Origin: CAYPNP01 sp964412195
GTDB lineage: Bacteria; Acidobacteriota; JAAYUB01
DNA: 64,000 bases
Assembly (NCBI GenBank): GCA_964412195.1
Contig: CAYPNP010000015.1
Location: 1 to 64,000, forward strand
Direction: 5' to 3'
Positions 34,673 to 42,973 of this stretch are shown in pieces. The notes beneath the pieces are model-generated. The model was not told the origin of the DNA. It did not search any database and worked only from the letters and a program-made list of their open reading frames with translations. A program made the translations under genes and the position numbers. Every line of letters begins with the position of its first letter. The stretch's first letter is position 1.

Positions 34673-36706
34673 TTACTTGATGATGCGCGGCGTCAGGAAG
34701 AACAGGATCTCCTTGGTCTCCTTCTGGCTGCTGTCCCGGCGGAAGAACGTGCCCAGGATCGGGATGTCGCCCAGGTAGGGGACCTTGTCGGTGTTGCTCT
34801 GGTCGGTGTCCAGCAGGATGCCGCCGATGACCGTCGTGCCGCCGTCCGCCACCAGGACCTCGGTCGCGGACATGCTGGTGATGATGGACGGGATGCCGTT
34901 GACGGTGTTCACGAAGTCGGCCCGGTTGTTCTCGACGGTGATTTTCATCAGCACCGTGCCCTCCTCGGTGATCTGGGGCAGCACGCTGAGCTTCAAGGAG
35001 GCGGAGAAGAAGCGCACCGTGACGGTGTTGTTTTCAACCACCTGGACCGGGAACTGGATACCTTGTTCGATGGAGGCGGCCCGGTTGTTCTGTGCCTGGA
35101 CCTTCGGCTGGCTGATGACGCGGACCATGCCGTTGCTCTCGGCCGCGGTGATGGAGGCGTCCAGCAGGAAAGTGTCCAGGATGTTGCCGACCGAAATGCC
35201 GATGCCGCTCGTGGCGCCGACCGCCGGGAACGACCAGTTGTAGTTCCCGCGCTGGTTGTTGCCCTCCGTGCCCACGCTGATGGAGGCGTTTTCCGACGCC
35301 TCGGACGCGGAGGCGCCGCGACCAGTCGAGTCGTTGCCCGCGGCGTAGGTGCTCTTCGGCGTGGCCGAGGGGCGGTAGCCGCCGATGGTGGAGAAGGTGT
35401 TCGGGCCGCCGACCGTGATCCGCTCCAGGTTCCCGATCACGAAGCCGACCTGTACGCCGATGCTGCGGGCGTAATCGCGGCTGGCGGAGATGATGCGGGA
35501 TTCGATCTCGACCTGGTGCTCAGGCATGTCCAAGGCCTTGACCAGCCGGCGCGCGTCTTCGATCCGCTCCGGGATGTCCCGGATGATGACGGAGTTGGTG
35601 CGCGTGTCGGTCTTGATCTCGCCGGACTCGGTCAGCAGGGGGACCACCTTGTCGACCAGGTCGGCCGCGGTCGCGTAGTTCACCTTGATGATGTCGGTGA
35701 TGGTCTCCTTGGCCCGCTTCAGCTCTTCCCTGGACTTCTCCTCTTCCTTGAAGGCGTCCAGGGTGCCGATGCGGACCACGTTGCCCTCGATCACCTTGGC
35801 CAGGCGGTTGTTCTTCAGGGCCAGGTCGAACACCTGGTCCCAGGGAACGTTCTCCACCTTCATCGAGATGGTCCCGCTCACGCTGGGGTCCACCACGATG
35901 TTGAGGCCCTCGATGTCGCTGATCAGCCGGAAGAAATCCACGATATCGGCGTCCTTGATGTCGAGGGTGATGGGCTCGCCGGTATACTGGGCCGACTGCT
36001 GCTGGTCGTCCTGGACCAGGGCGGCGGCGCTGCCATCCGTCCGCACCCGGGCGGACATCAGGCGGATGGGCTGCGGGGTGGCTTCCTGGGGCTGATCCGG
36101 AATGTTCTTGGGCTGGATCACCGGATCCGGGATGCGGACGATGTTGGCGTCGGTCATCTCCGCCTCGGCCGGGGTGGGCGCGGCATCGGCCGGAGCCGCC
36201 GCCGCGTCCGTCGCCGGGACCACATCCACCGGGATCTCACTCTCCGTGCGACCCGCGGTGGCCTGGACAGCCACTGCCTGGCCGACGGTCACCTTGAGTC
36301 CCTCGGCAGTCGGATTCATCTGGATGTCCTGCACGTTCTTGTTCAGGTCCAGGACGATCCGGATCGTGCCCTTGCCGGAATTGTCGAACCGGGACACCCG
36401 GATCTTCTGCACGACCTCGTCGTTGACGTGCAGAATGTTCTGGTTGTATTTGCAGGCGGTGTCCCGGAGGTCGATCACCAGGCGGAACGGGTCCGTCAGG
36501 CGGAACTTCCGGAAATCCGTGAGATTTTGGCCCTGCAACAGAAGTTCGAAAGCCCCGTCCGTGCTCTTGAACGAGATGTCGCGCAATTCCCGGGGGGCGG
36601 TGCCCGGGCCGGCAGCGGCCGGATCAATCTGCGGAGCGGCGGCTGCGAACCCTGCAAGCAGACCAAACAGGATGACCATACTGAGGAGCAATGTATGGGA
36701 CCGCAT
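34673..36706 (-). CDS. pilQ: Type IV pilus secretin
   Basis: 677 residues from the ATG at 36706, preceded by AAAGGAGG. A signal peptide ends near FAAAA (about residue 23). An N-terminal AMIN-type domain (FRKFRLTDPFRLVIDLRD, about 60-85) binds peptidoglycan, a long Ala/Pro linker follows, then the STN and N-domains (ITLDIKDADIVDFFRLIS, NSVIIRDIPERIEDARRL) and the secretin core with VPYLGDIPILGTFFRR and the C-terminal EILFFLTPRI. It forms the outer-membrane pore for the pilus fibre. It is followed by the roadblock gene and preceded by pilP with a 37-bp gap. Confidence 0.95.
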   Translation of the reverse strand: MRSHTLLLSMVILFGLLAGFAAAAPQIDPAAAGPGTAPRELRDISFKSTDGAFELLLQGQNLTDFRKFRLTDPFRLVIDLRDTACKYNQNILHVNDEVVQKIRVSRFDNSGKGTIRIVLDLNKNVQDIQMNPTAEGLKVTVGQAVAVQATAGRTESEIPVDVVPATDAAAAPADAAPTPAEAEMTDANIVRIPDPVIQPKNIPDQPQEATPQPIRLMSARVRTDGSAAALVQDDQQQSAQYTGEPITLDIKDADIVDFFRLISDIEGLNIVVDPSVSGTISMKVENVPWDQVFDLALKNNRLAKVIEGNVVRIGTLDAFKEEEKSREELKRAKETITDIIKVNYATAADLVDKVVPLLTESGEIKTDTRTNSVIIRDIPERIEDARRLVKALDMPEHQVEIESRIISASRDYARSIGVQVGFVIGNLERITVGGPNTFSTIGGYRPSATPKSTYAAGNDSTGRGASASEASENASISVGTEGNNQRGNYNWSFPAVGATSGIGISVGNILDTFLLDASITAAESNGMVRVISQPKVQAQNNRAASIEQGIQFPVQVVENNTVTVRFFSASLKLSVLPQITEEGTVLMKITVENNRADFVNTVNGIPSIITSMSATEVLVADGGTTVIGGILLDTDQSNTDKVPYLGDIPILGTFFRRDSSQKETKEILFFLTPRIIK

Positions 36707-36743
36707 TAAATGCCTCCTTTCACTATAACAATGATTGGTGTTC

Positions 36744-37235
36744 TTATTCATGTAATTCCAGCGTGACGATGGATTTGTCAACCTTCTTGGAAGTGTACCG
36801 CTTGTATTCCTCGAAGATCACGCTGTCCTTGGTGATCTGCTTGACCTTGGCGTTGTACAGGTCGTCGCCGTCGCGGAGGAAGTGGGCCTTCCCGTCCGCG
36901 CCCTGGAAAAACGCCACCCGCTCCTCGGGTTTCTTCAGGATTCCCTGGAGCCGGAGTTCCTTGATCAGCATGCCGCGGACGCCCGGCTGCAGCCGTTGCC
37001 GCTCCTCGAAGGAGGGGATCGGTTCCAGCTGGGCTTCCTCCGCCTTCTGCTTTTCGATTTTCTGCAGCTCCAGATCGATGAAAGGATCCTGCCGGTTGGC
37101 ACTGTTGAAGCGGACCGCTTTCTTGATCACGACCACGTCGGATTTCTCGGGGGAGTCCGCGGCCTGGGCCAGCATCAGGCCGGACAGGGCCATGACCAGG
37201 ATCGCGCCGCTGATGAAGCATTTCATTTTGTTCAT
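36744..37235 (-). CDS. pilP: Type IV pilus assembly protein PilP
   Basis: 163 residues from ATG 37235 (GGGGAG five bases before). A signal-type N-terminus ends near AQAA (about residue 27). It is not visibly a lipoprotein because no lipobox Cys is present, unlike classical PilP. The core RQDPFIDLEL and the C-terminal beta domain (LRLQGILKKPEERVAFFQGADGKAHFLRDGD) match PilP, which bridges the PilMNO inner-membrane complex to PilQ. Assignment rests partly on operon position between pilO and pilQ. Confidence 0.85.
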   Translation of the reverse strand: MNKMKCFISGAILVMALSGLMLAQAADSPEKSDVVVIKKAVRFNSANRQDPFIDLELQKIEKQKAEEAQLEPIPSFEERQRLQPGVRGMLIKELRLQGILKKPEERVAFFQGADGKAHFLRDGDDLYNAKVKQITKDSVIFEEYKRYTSKKVDKSIVTLELHE

Positions 37236-37246
37236 GGTCGCTCCCC

Positions 37247-37837
37247 TCACTGGACTTTCTCGGTCGCATCACCAGTGTAGACGAACGTGCTGGCGATGAA
37301 CTCGGCTTTGATGGTGGGGCGGCTGTCGGTGCCCTGCTTCAGCGAGTCAACCTTCAGGTTGTACACGTTGAAGATCCGGTCCATGTTGGCGATCTGTTCG
37401 AAGAAGGTGCCGATGGAGTTGTAGCCGGCCTCGCAATTGATGGTGATGGGCCACTCGAAGTAGAACTCGTGGTCCACCGGCGCCTCGGGGCGGAAGAGGG
37501 TGATCTTGATGTCCCGGGAATCGGTGGCCATGTTCTCCAGGCGCCTCACCAGGTCGTCGGTCTCCTTCTCCTTGGGCAGGATCTTCTTCTCCCGATCCAA
37601 TTCGGCCAGGCGGGAGTTGTAGATCTGCTCGTTGAGGGCCTTCTTCTGCTCGAAGGCGTGGGCCCGGTCGACCTGGACCTGCAGGTCCTGGATCTTGCTG
37701 TCCAGGCTCTTGATCTTGTCGTTCATGGGGCTGAACACGAATTGGTTCAGCAGGAAGAACACAAGGGCCAGCACCAGGACAACCAGAAGGACTTGAAAAA
37801 TGACGGGCGTCCCGCCCTTTCCTCCGATGTTAGCCAT
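37247..37837 (-). CDS. pilO: Type IV pilus assembly protein PilO
   Basis: 196 residues with an N-terminal transmembrane helix (about 13-33), a coiled coil (about 37-100) and a C-terminal ferredoxin-like domain with GYNSIGTFFEQIANMDRIFNVYNLKV. This is the PilO pattern. It dimerises with PilN in the periplasm to form the alignment complex. The start overlaps the end of pilN by 8 bp. Length and order (pilM-N-O-P-Q) are standard. Confidence 0.93.
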   Translation of the reverse strand: MANIGGKGGTPVIFQVLLVVLVLALVFFLLNQFVFSPMNDKIKSLDSKIQDLQVQVDRAHAFEQKKALNEQIYNSRLAELDREKKILPKEKETDDLVRRLENMATDSRDIKITLFRPEAPVDHEFYFEWPITINCEAGYNSIGTFFEQIANMDRIFNVYNLKVDSLKQGTDSRPTIKAEFIASTFVYTGDATEKVQ

Positions 37838-38432
37838 TTTGCTGCTCCCCTTTGTCAGATTTCGCGAACTCTTTCCGGCAGTTGAACTCGAATTTGATGG
37901 GAGTTTTCGATTTGTCGTAGTAGAGCCAGTCGATGGTGGTGAAGTAGCCCTGCTTCCGCAGGTTCGAGTAGAAATCGGCGATGGCGTTCACGTCGTAGGC
38001 GTAGCCGACCAAGTGGATGGCCGTGGCGTCGGTTTCGCGGGTGGAGGAAAGGCTCTCCAGCCACAGCTTGGGGTCCACTTCGGGCAGGCTGGCCGCCATC
38101 GCGTTCATCATCTCGACCGGCCCGGACTGGTTCTGCTTCAGCTGCTCGATCACCTGCTTCCGGTTCTCGAGGATCTGGTTGATTTTCTCGTATTTCTCGA
38201 CCTCTTCCTGAACCGTCCGCAGGCGGTCGGCCTCCTTCTGGAGGTTGGCGGCCTTCGCCTCCATCTCCTGCAGTTGGTTGTATTTGGAGAACCAGTACCA
38301 GGTGCCCAAGGCCACCGCGGCCACCACCAGGACGGCGATGATCAGTATGGCCTGGATGGGCTTAGGCTCAACCGGTACCTTGGATACCGGTTGCTCGACC
38401 GTCCGTTCGCGTAAGAGATTAATCTTTACCAT
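37830..38432 (-). CDS. pilN: Type IV pilus assembly protein PilN
   Basis: 200 residues. The short cytoplasmic N-terminus MVKINLLRER is the conserved PilN peptide that docks into PilM. One transmembrane helix (about 28-48), a coiled coil (about 50-95) and a ferredoxin-like domain follow. It overlaps pilM by 7 bp and pilO by 8 bp, showing tight translational coupling. Confidence 0.94.
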   Translation of the reverse strand: MVKINLLRERTVEQPVSKVPVEPKPIQAILIIAVLVVAAVALGTWYWFSKYNQLQEMEAKAANLQKEADRLRTVQEEVEKYEKINQILENRKQVIEQLKQNQSGPVEMMNAMAASLPEVDPKLWLESLSSTRETDATAIHLVGYAYDVNAIADFYSNLRKQGYFTTIDWLYYDKSKTPIKFEFNCRKEFAKSDKGEQQNG

Positions 38433-39484
38433 TTGTCCTCCATGCTTCTCATTGCCAAGCCGACGGCGATGGCAACTCTTGGAGATATCTCATTAATGAA
38501 AGATGAGTCGAATTTTTGGGGATTGTAGGGCACGCGCTTGAAGGAATTGAAGATCTCCACCGGCACCTCGAACTTCTGGGAGAGGTGCTCGCTCAGGCCG
38601 TGCGCGCGGGCCGAACCGCCGCTCAGGATCATCCGGTCGATGCGGTCGGTGGTGGTGGTGGCCTTGAAGAAGTCGAAGGTCTTCTGGATCTCCAGCTCGA
38701 TGATCTCGGAGACGGAATCCATGATCCGGCGGACCTCGCCTTCGTCCACGCCGGGGATCGCCGTGCCCTTTTTGACCTTCTCGGCGTCCTCGAAGCTGAT
38801 GGACAGGCCCTTCTGCAGGAAATCGGTGTACTGGTTGCCCCCGACCGAGATGTCGCGGGTGAACAGGAGCTCGCTGCCCTTGACGATGCAGAGGTTGGAA
38901 ATGCTCGCGCCGATGTTCAGCAGGGCGGTGACCGTCTGGCCGGAGGGCTGGTAATTATAGAGGTAGGCGCCGAGGAGCGCGAAGGCGTCGACGTCCACCA
39001 GGCCGGGGGACTTGCCGGCGAGGTTGATGACGCTGACGTGGTCGGAGATCTTCTCCTTCTTGACCGCCACCAGCAGGACTTCGATGGTGCCCGTGCCGGG
39101 GACGGTCTTCAGGATTTCGTAATCGATGTTCACGTCGGAGATGTCAAAGGGGATGTACTGCTCCGCTTCCCACATGATGGACTCGGCCAGCTCCTCGGGG
39201 CTCTGGGCGGGCAGGTTGATCTTCTTGACGATGACCGAATGCCCGGAGATCGAGGTGGCGACCTTGTTCGTCTTGATGCCCTGGTTGTTGTAGATGCGGT
39301 TGATGGCTTCCGCCACCGGCAGTTTGGCCATGATGGCCCCGTCGACAATGGTGTCCGGCGCCAGGTTTTCCAGGCCGAGGTGCATCAGCTCGAACTCACC
39401 CTTTTTCCCCGCCTTCAACCCGACGATCTTGACGGACGTGGAGCCAATGTCGAGGCCAACAAGTTGTTTTGATTTAAACAGCAT
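38426..39484 (-). CDS. pilM: Type IV pilus assembly protein PilM
   Basis: 352 residues, an actin-like ASKHA ATPase that sits on the cytoplasmic face and binds the PilN N-terminus. Phosphate-1 loop VGLDIGSTSVKIVGL, the adenosine motif ILSGGSARAHGL and the FGA/D-like ALLNIGASISNLCIV are present. It is the first gene of the operon, behind the promoter candidate at 39551-39579. Confidence 0.95.
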   Translation of the reverse strand: MLFKSKQLVGLDIGSTSVKIVGLKAGKKGEFELMHLGLENLAPDTIVDGAIMAKLPVAEAINRIYNNQGIKTNKVATSISGHSVIVKKINLPAQSPEELAESIMWEAEQYIPFDISDVNIDYEILKTVPGTGTIEVLLVAVKKEKISDHVSVINLAGKSPGLVDVDAFALLGAYLYNYQPSGQTVTALLNIGASISNLCIVKGSELLFTRDISVGGNQYTDFLQKGLSISFEDAEKVKKGTAIPGVDEGEVRRIMDSVSEIIELEIQKTFDFFKATTTTDRIDRMILSGGSARAHGLSEHLSQKFEVPVEIFNSFKRVPYNPQKFDSSFINEISPRVAIAVGLAMRSMEDKW

Positions 39485-39550
39485 AATGTCCTCTGACCTT
39501 GAAAGTTAATAATCCACCAAGTCGTTAATGTACTAAAAGTTATGTATTTT

Positions 39551-39579
39551 TTTTAACAGATGCTCTGCAATTTTGTCAA
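39551..39579 (-). promoter_or_regulatory. Candidate promoter of the pil operon
   Basis: Minus strand TTGACA (39579-39574) and TTAAAA (39556-39551) are 17 bases apart, giving a leader of about 60 bases before pilM. The -35 is perfect and the -10 weak. The surrounding 297-bp spacer (39485-39781) is AT-rich on the pilM side and GC-rich near 39660, and holds no gene I can support. Confidence 0.45.
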
Positions 39580-39781
39580 GCGAATAATTGTATTCTGCGG
39601 AAAAAGTTTCTTTTACATCTCTGGAATTATTCGTTTTATACTCATTGTCGTATGTTTTGGCGGGGCGCCCCGGCCGGGCGGTTCCCGGCCGGCTCGTCCC
39701 GGAGAAGGCTGAAAAGACGGGATTTCCCTTGACTTGACCCCCGCCTTTGGTATGCTGTCGAAAAATTTGCCGGAGGTAGGG

Positions 39782-40366
39782 ATGGTCACCCAAGCGGACC
39801 TGCTGCAAATCCTGAAAGAAAGCCAGGCGTTCCTGTCGGGGCATTTCCGGTTGAGTTCGGGCCTCCACAGCGGCAACTACCTGCAGTGCGCGCAGGTGTT
39901 CCGGTTCCCGGAGCACTCCGAGACGTTGTCCCGTCTGCTGGTGGAAAAGATCCGCCAGGCGGGCGTCGTTTTTGACCAGGTGATCTCCCCGGCGCTGGGC
40001 GGGATCCTCTTCGGCTACGAGGTGTCGCGCCAGGCCGGAATCCCCAACATCTTTGCGGAGCGCGAGGCGGACAATCGGATGTCCCTGCGGCGGGGTTTCT
40101 CCATCCGGCCGGGCGAGAGCTTCCTGGTGGTGGAGGACGTGGTGACCACCGGCGGTTCCAGCCTGGAGGTCATGCGGCTGGTCCGGGAGGCCGGCGGCCG
40201 CGTGGCCGCGCTCGGGTGCGTGGCCGACCGGAGCCGGGGCAAGCTGGCGCTGGACGTCCCGTTCTTCTCGCTGGTCACGCTGGATTTCCCCGCCTACGAT
40301 CCGGAGAGCTGCCCCCTCTGCGCCCAGGGGCTGCCGGTGGTCAAGCCCGGAAGCAAGAAAGTCTAG
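39782..40366 (+). CDS. pyrE: Orotate phosphoribosyltransferase
   Basis: 194 residues from ATG 39782 (GGAGG seven bases before; an upstream in-frame ATG has none). The PRPP-binding signature VVEDVVTTGGSS (about residues 116-127) and the N-terminal FRLSSGLHSGNYLQC region match PyrE, which makes OMP from orotate and PRPP in pyrimidine synthesis. The C-terminus carries a CPLC pair that is not part of the active site; these extra cysteines are found in some bacterial PyrE proteins. Monocistronic. Confidence 0.92.
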   Translation: MVTQADLLQILKESQAFLSGHFRLSSGLHSGNYLQCAQVFRFPEHSETLSRLLVEKIRQAGVVFDQVISPALGGILFGYEVSRQAGIPNIFAEREADNRMSLRRGFSIRPGESFLVVEDVVTTGGSSLEVMRLVREAGGRVAALGCVADRSRGKLALDVPFFSLVTLDFPAYDPESCPLCAQGLPVVKPGSKKV

Positions 40367-40374
40367 CCGGATAA

Positions 40375-40523
40375 CGGTGAATGGGTGAATAGGTGAATGG
40401 GTGAATGGGCAAACCGGGAACATGCTAACGTATGTACAATATGGCTCAACCAGTGATGAACCTTGTTCCGCTCCGTGATGGTTCTGCCTTTTCACCCATT
40501 TACCTATTCACCCATTCACCAGT
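40375..40523. repeat. Inverted GGTGAATGG repeat pair between pyrE and truA
   Basis: Left arm 40375-40410 (GGTGAATGGGTGAATAGG and further units) and right arm 40491-40523 (CACCCATTTACCTATTCACC and further units) are inverted copies. The 80-bp interior is more AT-rich and contains GGAACATG-like and TTGTTCCGC segments that recall the GGCAGAGCGGAACA module near 25.1 kb. Confidence 0.85.
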
Positions 40524-40550
40524 TCATCCTTGAAGCTCCGATTCAACCCC

Positions 40551-41294
40551 ATGACTGAGAGATTGAACATTCGCCTCGACATCGCCTACGAGGGCACCCG
40601 CTACCACGGCTGGCAGGTCCAGGCCGGCGAGACCACGATCCAGGGGATCCTGCAGGCGCTGCTGGGGCAGGCGTACAAACAGCGCATCATCCTGCACGGT
40701 TCGGGGCGGACCGACGCCGGGGCACACGCCCGGCGGCAGGTCGCCCATTTCCGGGCGCCCGACCGGCTGCCGGTGGAGCGGCTGCCCCTGATCCTCAACA
40801 CCCGCCTGCCTGCCGACATCCGGGTCCTGGCCGCCCGGATCATGCCGGCGGACTTTCATGCCCGCAAGTCGGCCCGGGGCAAGATTTACCAGTACCAGGT
40901 GTTCACCGGGCCCGTGCTGTCCCCCTTCCTGGCCCCGTGCTACCACCACCGGCCGTACCCCCTCGATGAAGACGCCATGCGCCGGGCCGCCGCCTTCCTG
41001 ACGGGTACCCACGATTTCACCAGCTTCTGCGCCCACGCCGCTGGCGAGAAGGACCGGGTCCGCACCCTGCGCCTCTGCCGGCTGGCGCGCCGGGGGCACC
41101 GGCTCCACTTCCGGCTGGAGGCCAACGGGTTCCTGCACCACATGGTCCGGAACATCGTGGGGACGCTGCTGGAGGTGGGGGACGGGGCGCGCCCACCGGC
41201 ATCCATGCCGGCGCTGCTGGAAGCCCGCGACCGGCGCCTGGCCGGTCCCACGGCGCCCGCGAAGGGTTTGACATTGGTCCGGGTGATCTACTGA
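40551..41294 (+). CDS. truA: tRNA pseudouridine38-40 synthase
   Basis: 247 residues from the ATG at 40551. An in-frame TTG at 40530 is possible, and no clear ribosome site supports either. The catalytic aspartate is in SGRTDAGAHA (about residue 54), and the RLDIAYEGTRYHGWQ start and the FLHHMVRNIVGTLLEVG segment are diagnostic. It isomerises uridines 38-40 of tRNA anticodon arms. The repeat pair ending at 40523 lies just ahead of the start. Confidence 0.93.
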   Translation: MTERLNIRLDIAYEGTRYHGWQVQAGETTIQGILQALLGQAYKQRIILHGSGRTDAGAHARRQVAHFRAPDRLPVERLPLILNTRLPADIRVLAARIMPADFHARKSARGKIYQYQVFTGPVLSPFLAPCYHHRPYPLDEDAMRRAAAFLTGTHDFTSFCAHAAGEKDRVRTLRLCRLARRGHRLHFRLEANGFLHHMVRNIVGTLLEVGDGARPPASMPALLEARDRRLAGPTAPAKGLTLVRVIY

Positions 41295-41306
41295 GCGGTC
41301 CGCCGG

Positions 41307-41666
41307 TCAGCGCTTGCCCTTGTCTCCCAGCTCGCTTTTCACGGTCTGCCCCAGTCCCATCGGCGTCATCTGGTTGGTGGCGGCGGCGGAGCCGCTGCCG
41401 GAGGAGGGCGGCGGCGGGGAGGAACGCCGCTTGGGCGCGGTGCTCCCCTTGGGCTTGGCGGCCGTCTGGACCTTGGTCGGGACGTTGGAGGTGGAGACGC
41501 TGCCGGACCGGCCTTTGAGATCTTCGTTGGTAAAGGTGCGGCCGGCCGGAGCCGTCTTTGCCGCCTTCTCCTTTTTAGCCACGCCGGCCACGCTCTGGGC
41601 GGAAGCGCTGGCGCCCAGGGCGAGGGCCAACGCCGCCGCGAGACCGAACCAATACATCTTCCTCAT
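41307..41666 (-). CDS. Small secreted protein with RTFTNEDL motif (paralogue 1)
   Basis: 119 residues with a signal peptide (cleavage after SASA near residue 23). The mature protein is low-complexity, with Lys/Ala, then GRTFTNEDLKG at about 42-52, VSTSNVP, KPKGSTAPKRRSS, a Pro/Ser run and NQMTPMG. It is a tandem paralogue of the gene at 41719-42066 with the same order of motifs. Short (R/K)xFTNxDL motifs occur in many exported proteins of Acidobacteriota; what they bind is unknown. Confidence 0.75.
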   Translation of the reverse strand: MRKMYWFGLAAALALALGASASAQSVAGVAKKEKAAKTAPAGRTFTNEDLKGRSGSVSTSNVPTKVQTAAKPKGSTAPKRRSSPPPPSSGSGSAAATNQMTPMGLGQTVKSELGDKGKR

Positions 41667-41718
41667 GAGGTCCCCCCGAGTGGCGGATGGCTGACCGGAC
41701 CGGTCAGCGGGAGCGGCT

Positions 41719-42066
41719 TCAGCCGCTGCCGATGCGCGGCCGGGCCAGTGTCGGGGCCGCCACCGGCGTCATCTGGTTGCCGGCCGCGGATGCGCCGGAG
41801 GATGCGGGCGGCGGCGGGGCGGAACGCCGCTTCGGCGCGGCGCTCCCCTTGGGCCGGGCAGCGGCCTGGATGCTGTCAGGCACGCGGGAGGTGGAGATGG
41901 CGCCCTCGGCCTGCTGCAAGTCCTTGTTGGTGAAGGTGCGATTGGCGGGCGCCTGCTTTCCTGGTTTGTTCTTTTGGGCCAGGGAAGCCAGGCTTTGCGC
42001 CTGGAGCGCCCCTGCGGACAGCAGAATCACCGTGCCTGCGGTCAGGATCCGAGAGAACATCCTCAT
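41719..42066 (-). CDS. Small secreted protein with RTFTNKDL motif (paralogue 2)
   Basis: 115 residues from the ATG at 42066, preceded by GGAGGG. A signal peptide (about 1-24) is followed by NRTFTNKDLQQ, ISTSRVPDSIQ, KGSAAPKRRSAPPPP and GNQMTPV, the same motif order as its neighbour 52 bp downstream. The RNA, if cotranscribed, would read this one first. Conservation is greatest in the TFTN motif, the PKG..APKRRS stretch and the NQMTP tail, so these are likely functional. Confidence 0.75.
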   Translation of the reverse strand: MRMFSRILTAGTVILLSAGALQAQSLASLAQKNKPGKQAPANRTFTNKDLQQAEGAISTSRVPDSIQAAARPKGSAAPKRRSAPPPPASSGASAAGNQMTPVAAPTLARPRIGSG

Positions 42067-42258
42067 GCCGGCCCTCCAATTATCGTCATTATTGTACACT
42101 CCGTTTGGCGATCCGCCAAAGGATTTCATGACGGCCTTTGTGACGCACGTTACGGATAGGGCAAGGCGGCATCCGGGCGTGGGGGAGGCGGGCCCCCGCG
42201 GCGGGGGGCCACGGGGCCTGCCCGCTCCGGCGGGGGGCTCTCGGAATGCCAGGGGGTC

Positions 42259-42290
42259 ACAATTCGCAATTCGCAATTTGCAATCCGCAG
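42259..42290. repeat. AATTCGCAATTCGCAATTTG tandem repeat
   Basis: Three to four degenerate AATTCGC units ending in CAATCCGCAG, about 70 bp upstream of ruvA. Same family as the arms at 44003-44037 and 49211-49243, in the opposite orientation. Confidence 0.7.
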
Positions 42291-42360
42291 GGGTTTGGGT
42301 TATAACGGGATGGCGCCCGGCGGCCGGCCGGGAACGGACCATGTACAGGGAGATGCGGCC

Positions 42361-42972
42361 GTGATCGCCAGCCTGCGCGGGCACATCCAGGAAAAGAAGC
42401 CGGACGCCGTGGTGGTGGACGTCCAGGGCGTGGGCTACCTGCTCCAGATCCCCCTGTCTACCTTTTACAAGGTGCCGGAGCCCGGGGGGGAACATTTCTT
42501 CCTCGTGCACACCCACGTCCGGGAGGACCAGATCACCCTCTTCGGCTTTGACACCCGCCGGGAGCTGGACATCTTCCGGGCGCTGATCTCCGTGCGCGGC
42601 TGCGGCCCGCGCACGGCCCTGACCGTGCTCTCGGGCATGGAGACCGACGCGCTGCTGCAGTGCCTGGTCCGCGCCGACGTGGCCGGCCTGAGCCGCATCC
42701 CGGGCATCGGCCCAAAGACCGCCGAACGGCTGATCTTCGAACTCAAGGAAAAGCTCTCGCGGTACCTGGAGATCCCCCCCGAGGCCGCCCCGGGCGGCGA
42801 AAAGGCCGCGCTGCCCGCCGACGTGCAGGAGGACCTGGTTTCGGCGCTGGTCAACCTGGGCTACAACAAGTCCCAGGCGGAAAGGGCCCTCGCCAAGGTG
42901 GCCGAAGAGGACCCGGAGGCCGGCTTCGAAAACTTGCTCCGGCGCTCGCTGCGGCGGCTGATGGCGCGGTGA
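42361..42972 (+). CDS. ruvA: Holliday junction branch-migration protein RuvA
   Basis: 203 residues from a GTG start at 42361, which gives the canonical N-terminus MIASLRGHI. The OB-fold, two helix-hairpin-helix motifs (VRGCGPRTALTVLSG and IPGIGPKTAERLIFELK) and the C-terminal three-helix domain that contacts RuvB (VSALVNLGYNKSQAERAL) are present. It recognises the four-way junction and loads RuvB. ruvB starts one base after its stop codon. Confidence 0.96.
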   Translation: MIASLRGHIQEKKPDAVVVDVQGVGYLLQIPLSTFYKVPEPGGEHFFLVHTHVREDQITLFGFDTRRELDIFRALISVRGCGPRTALTVLSGMETDALLQCLVRADVAGLSRIPGIGPKTAERLIFELKEKLSRYLEIPPEAAPGGEKAALPADVQEDLVSALVNLGYNKSQAERALAKVAEEDPEAGFENLLRRSLRRLMAR

Positions 42973-42973
42973 C

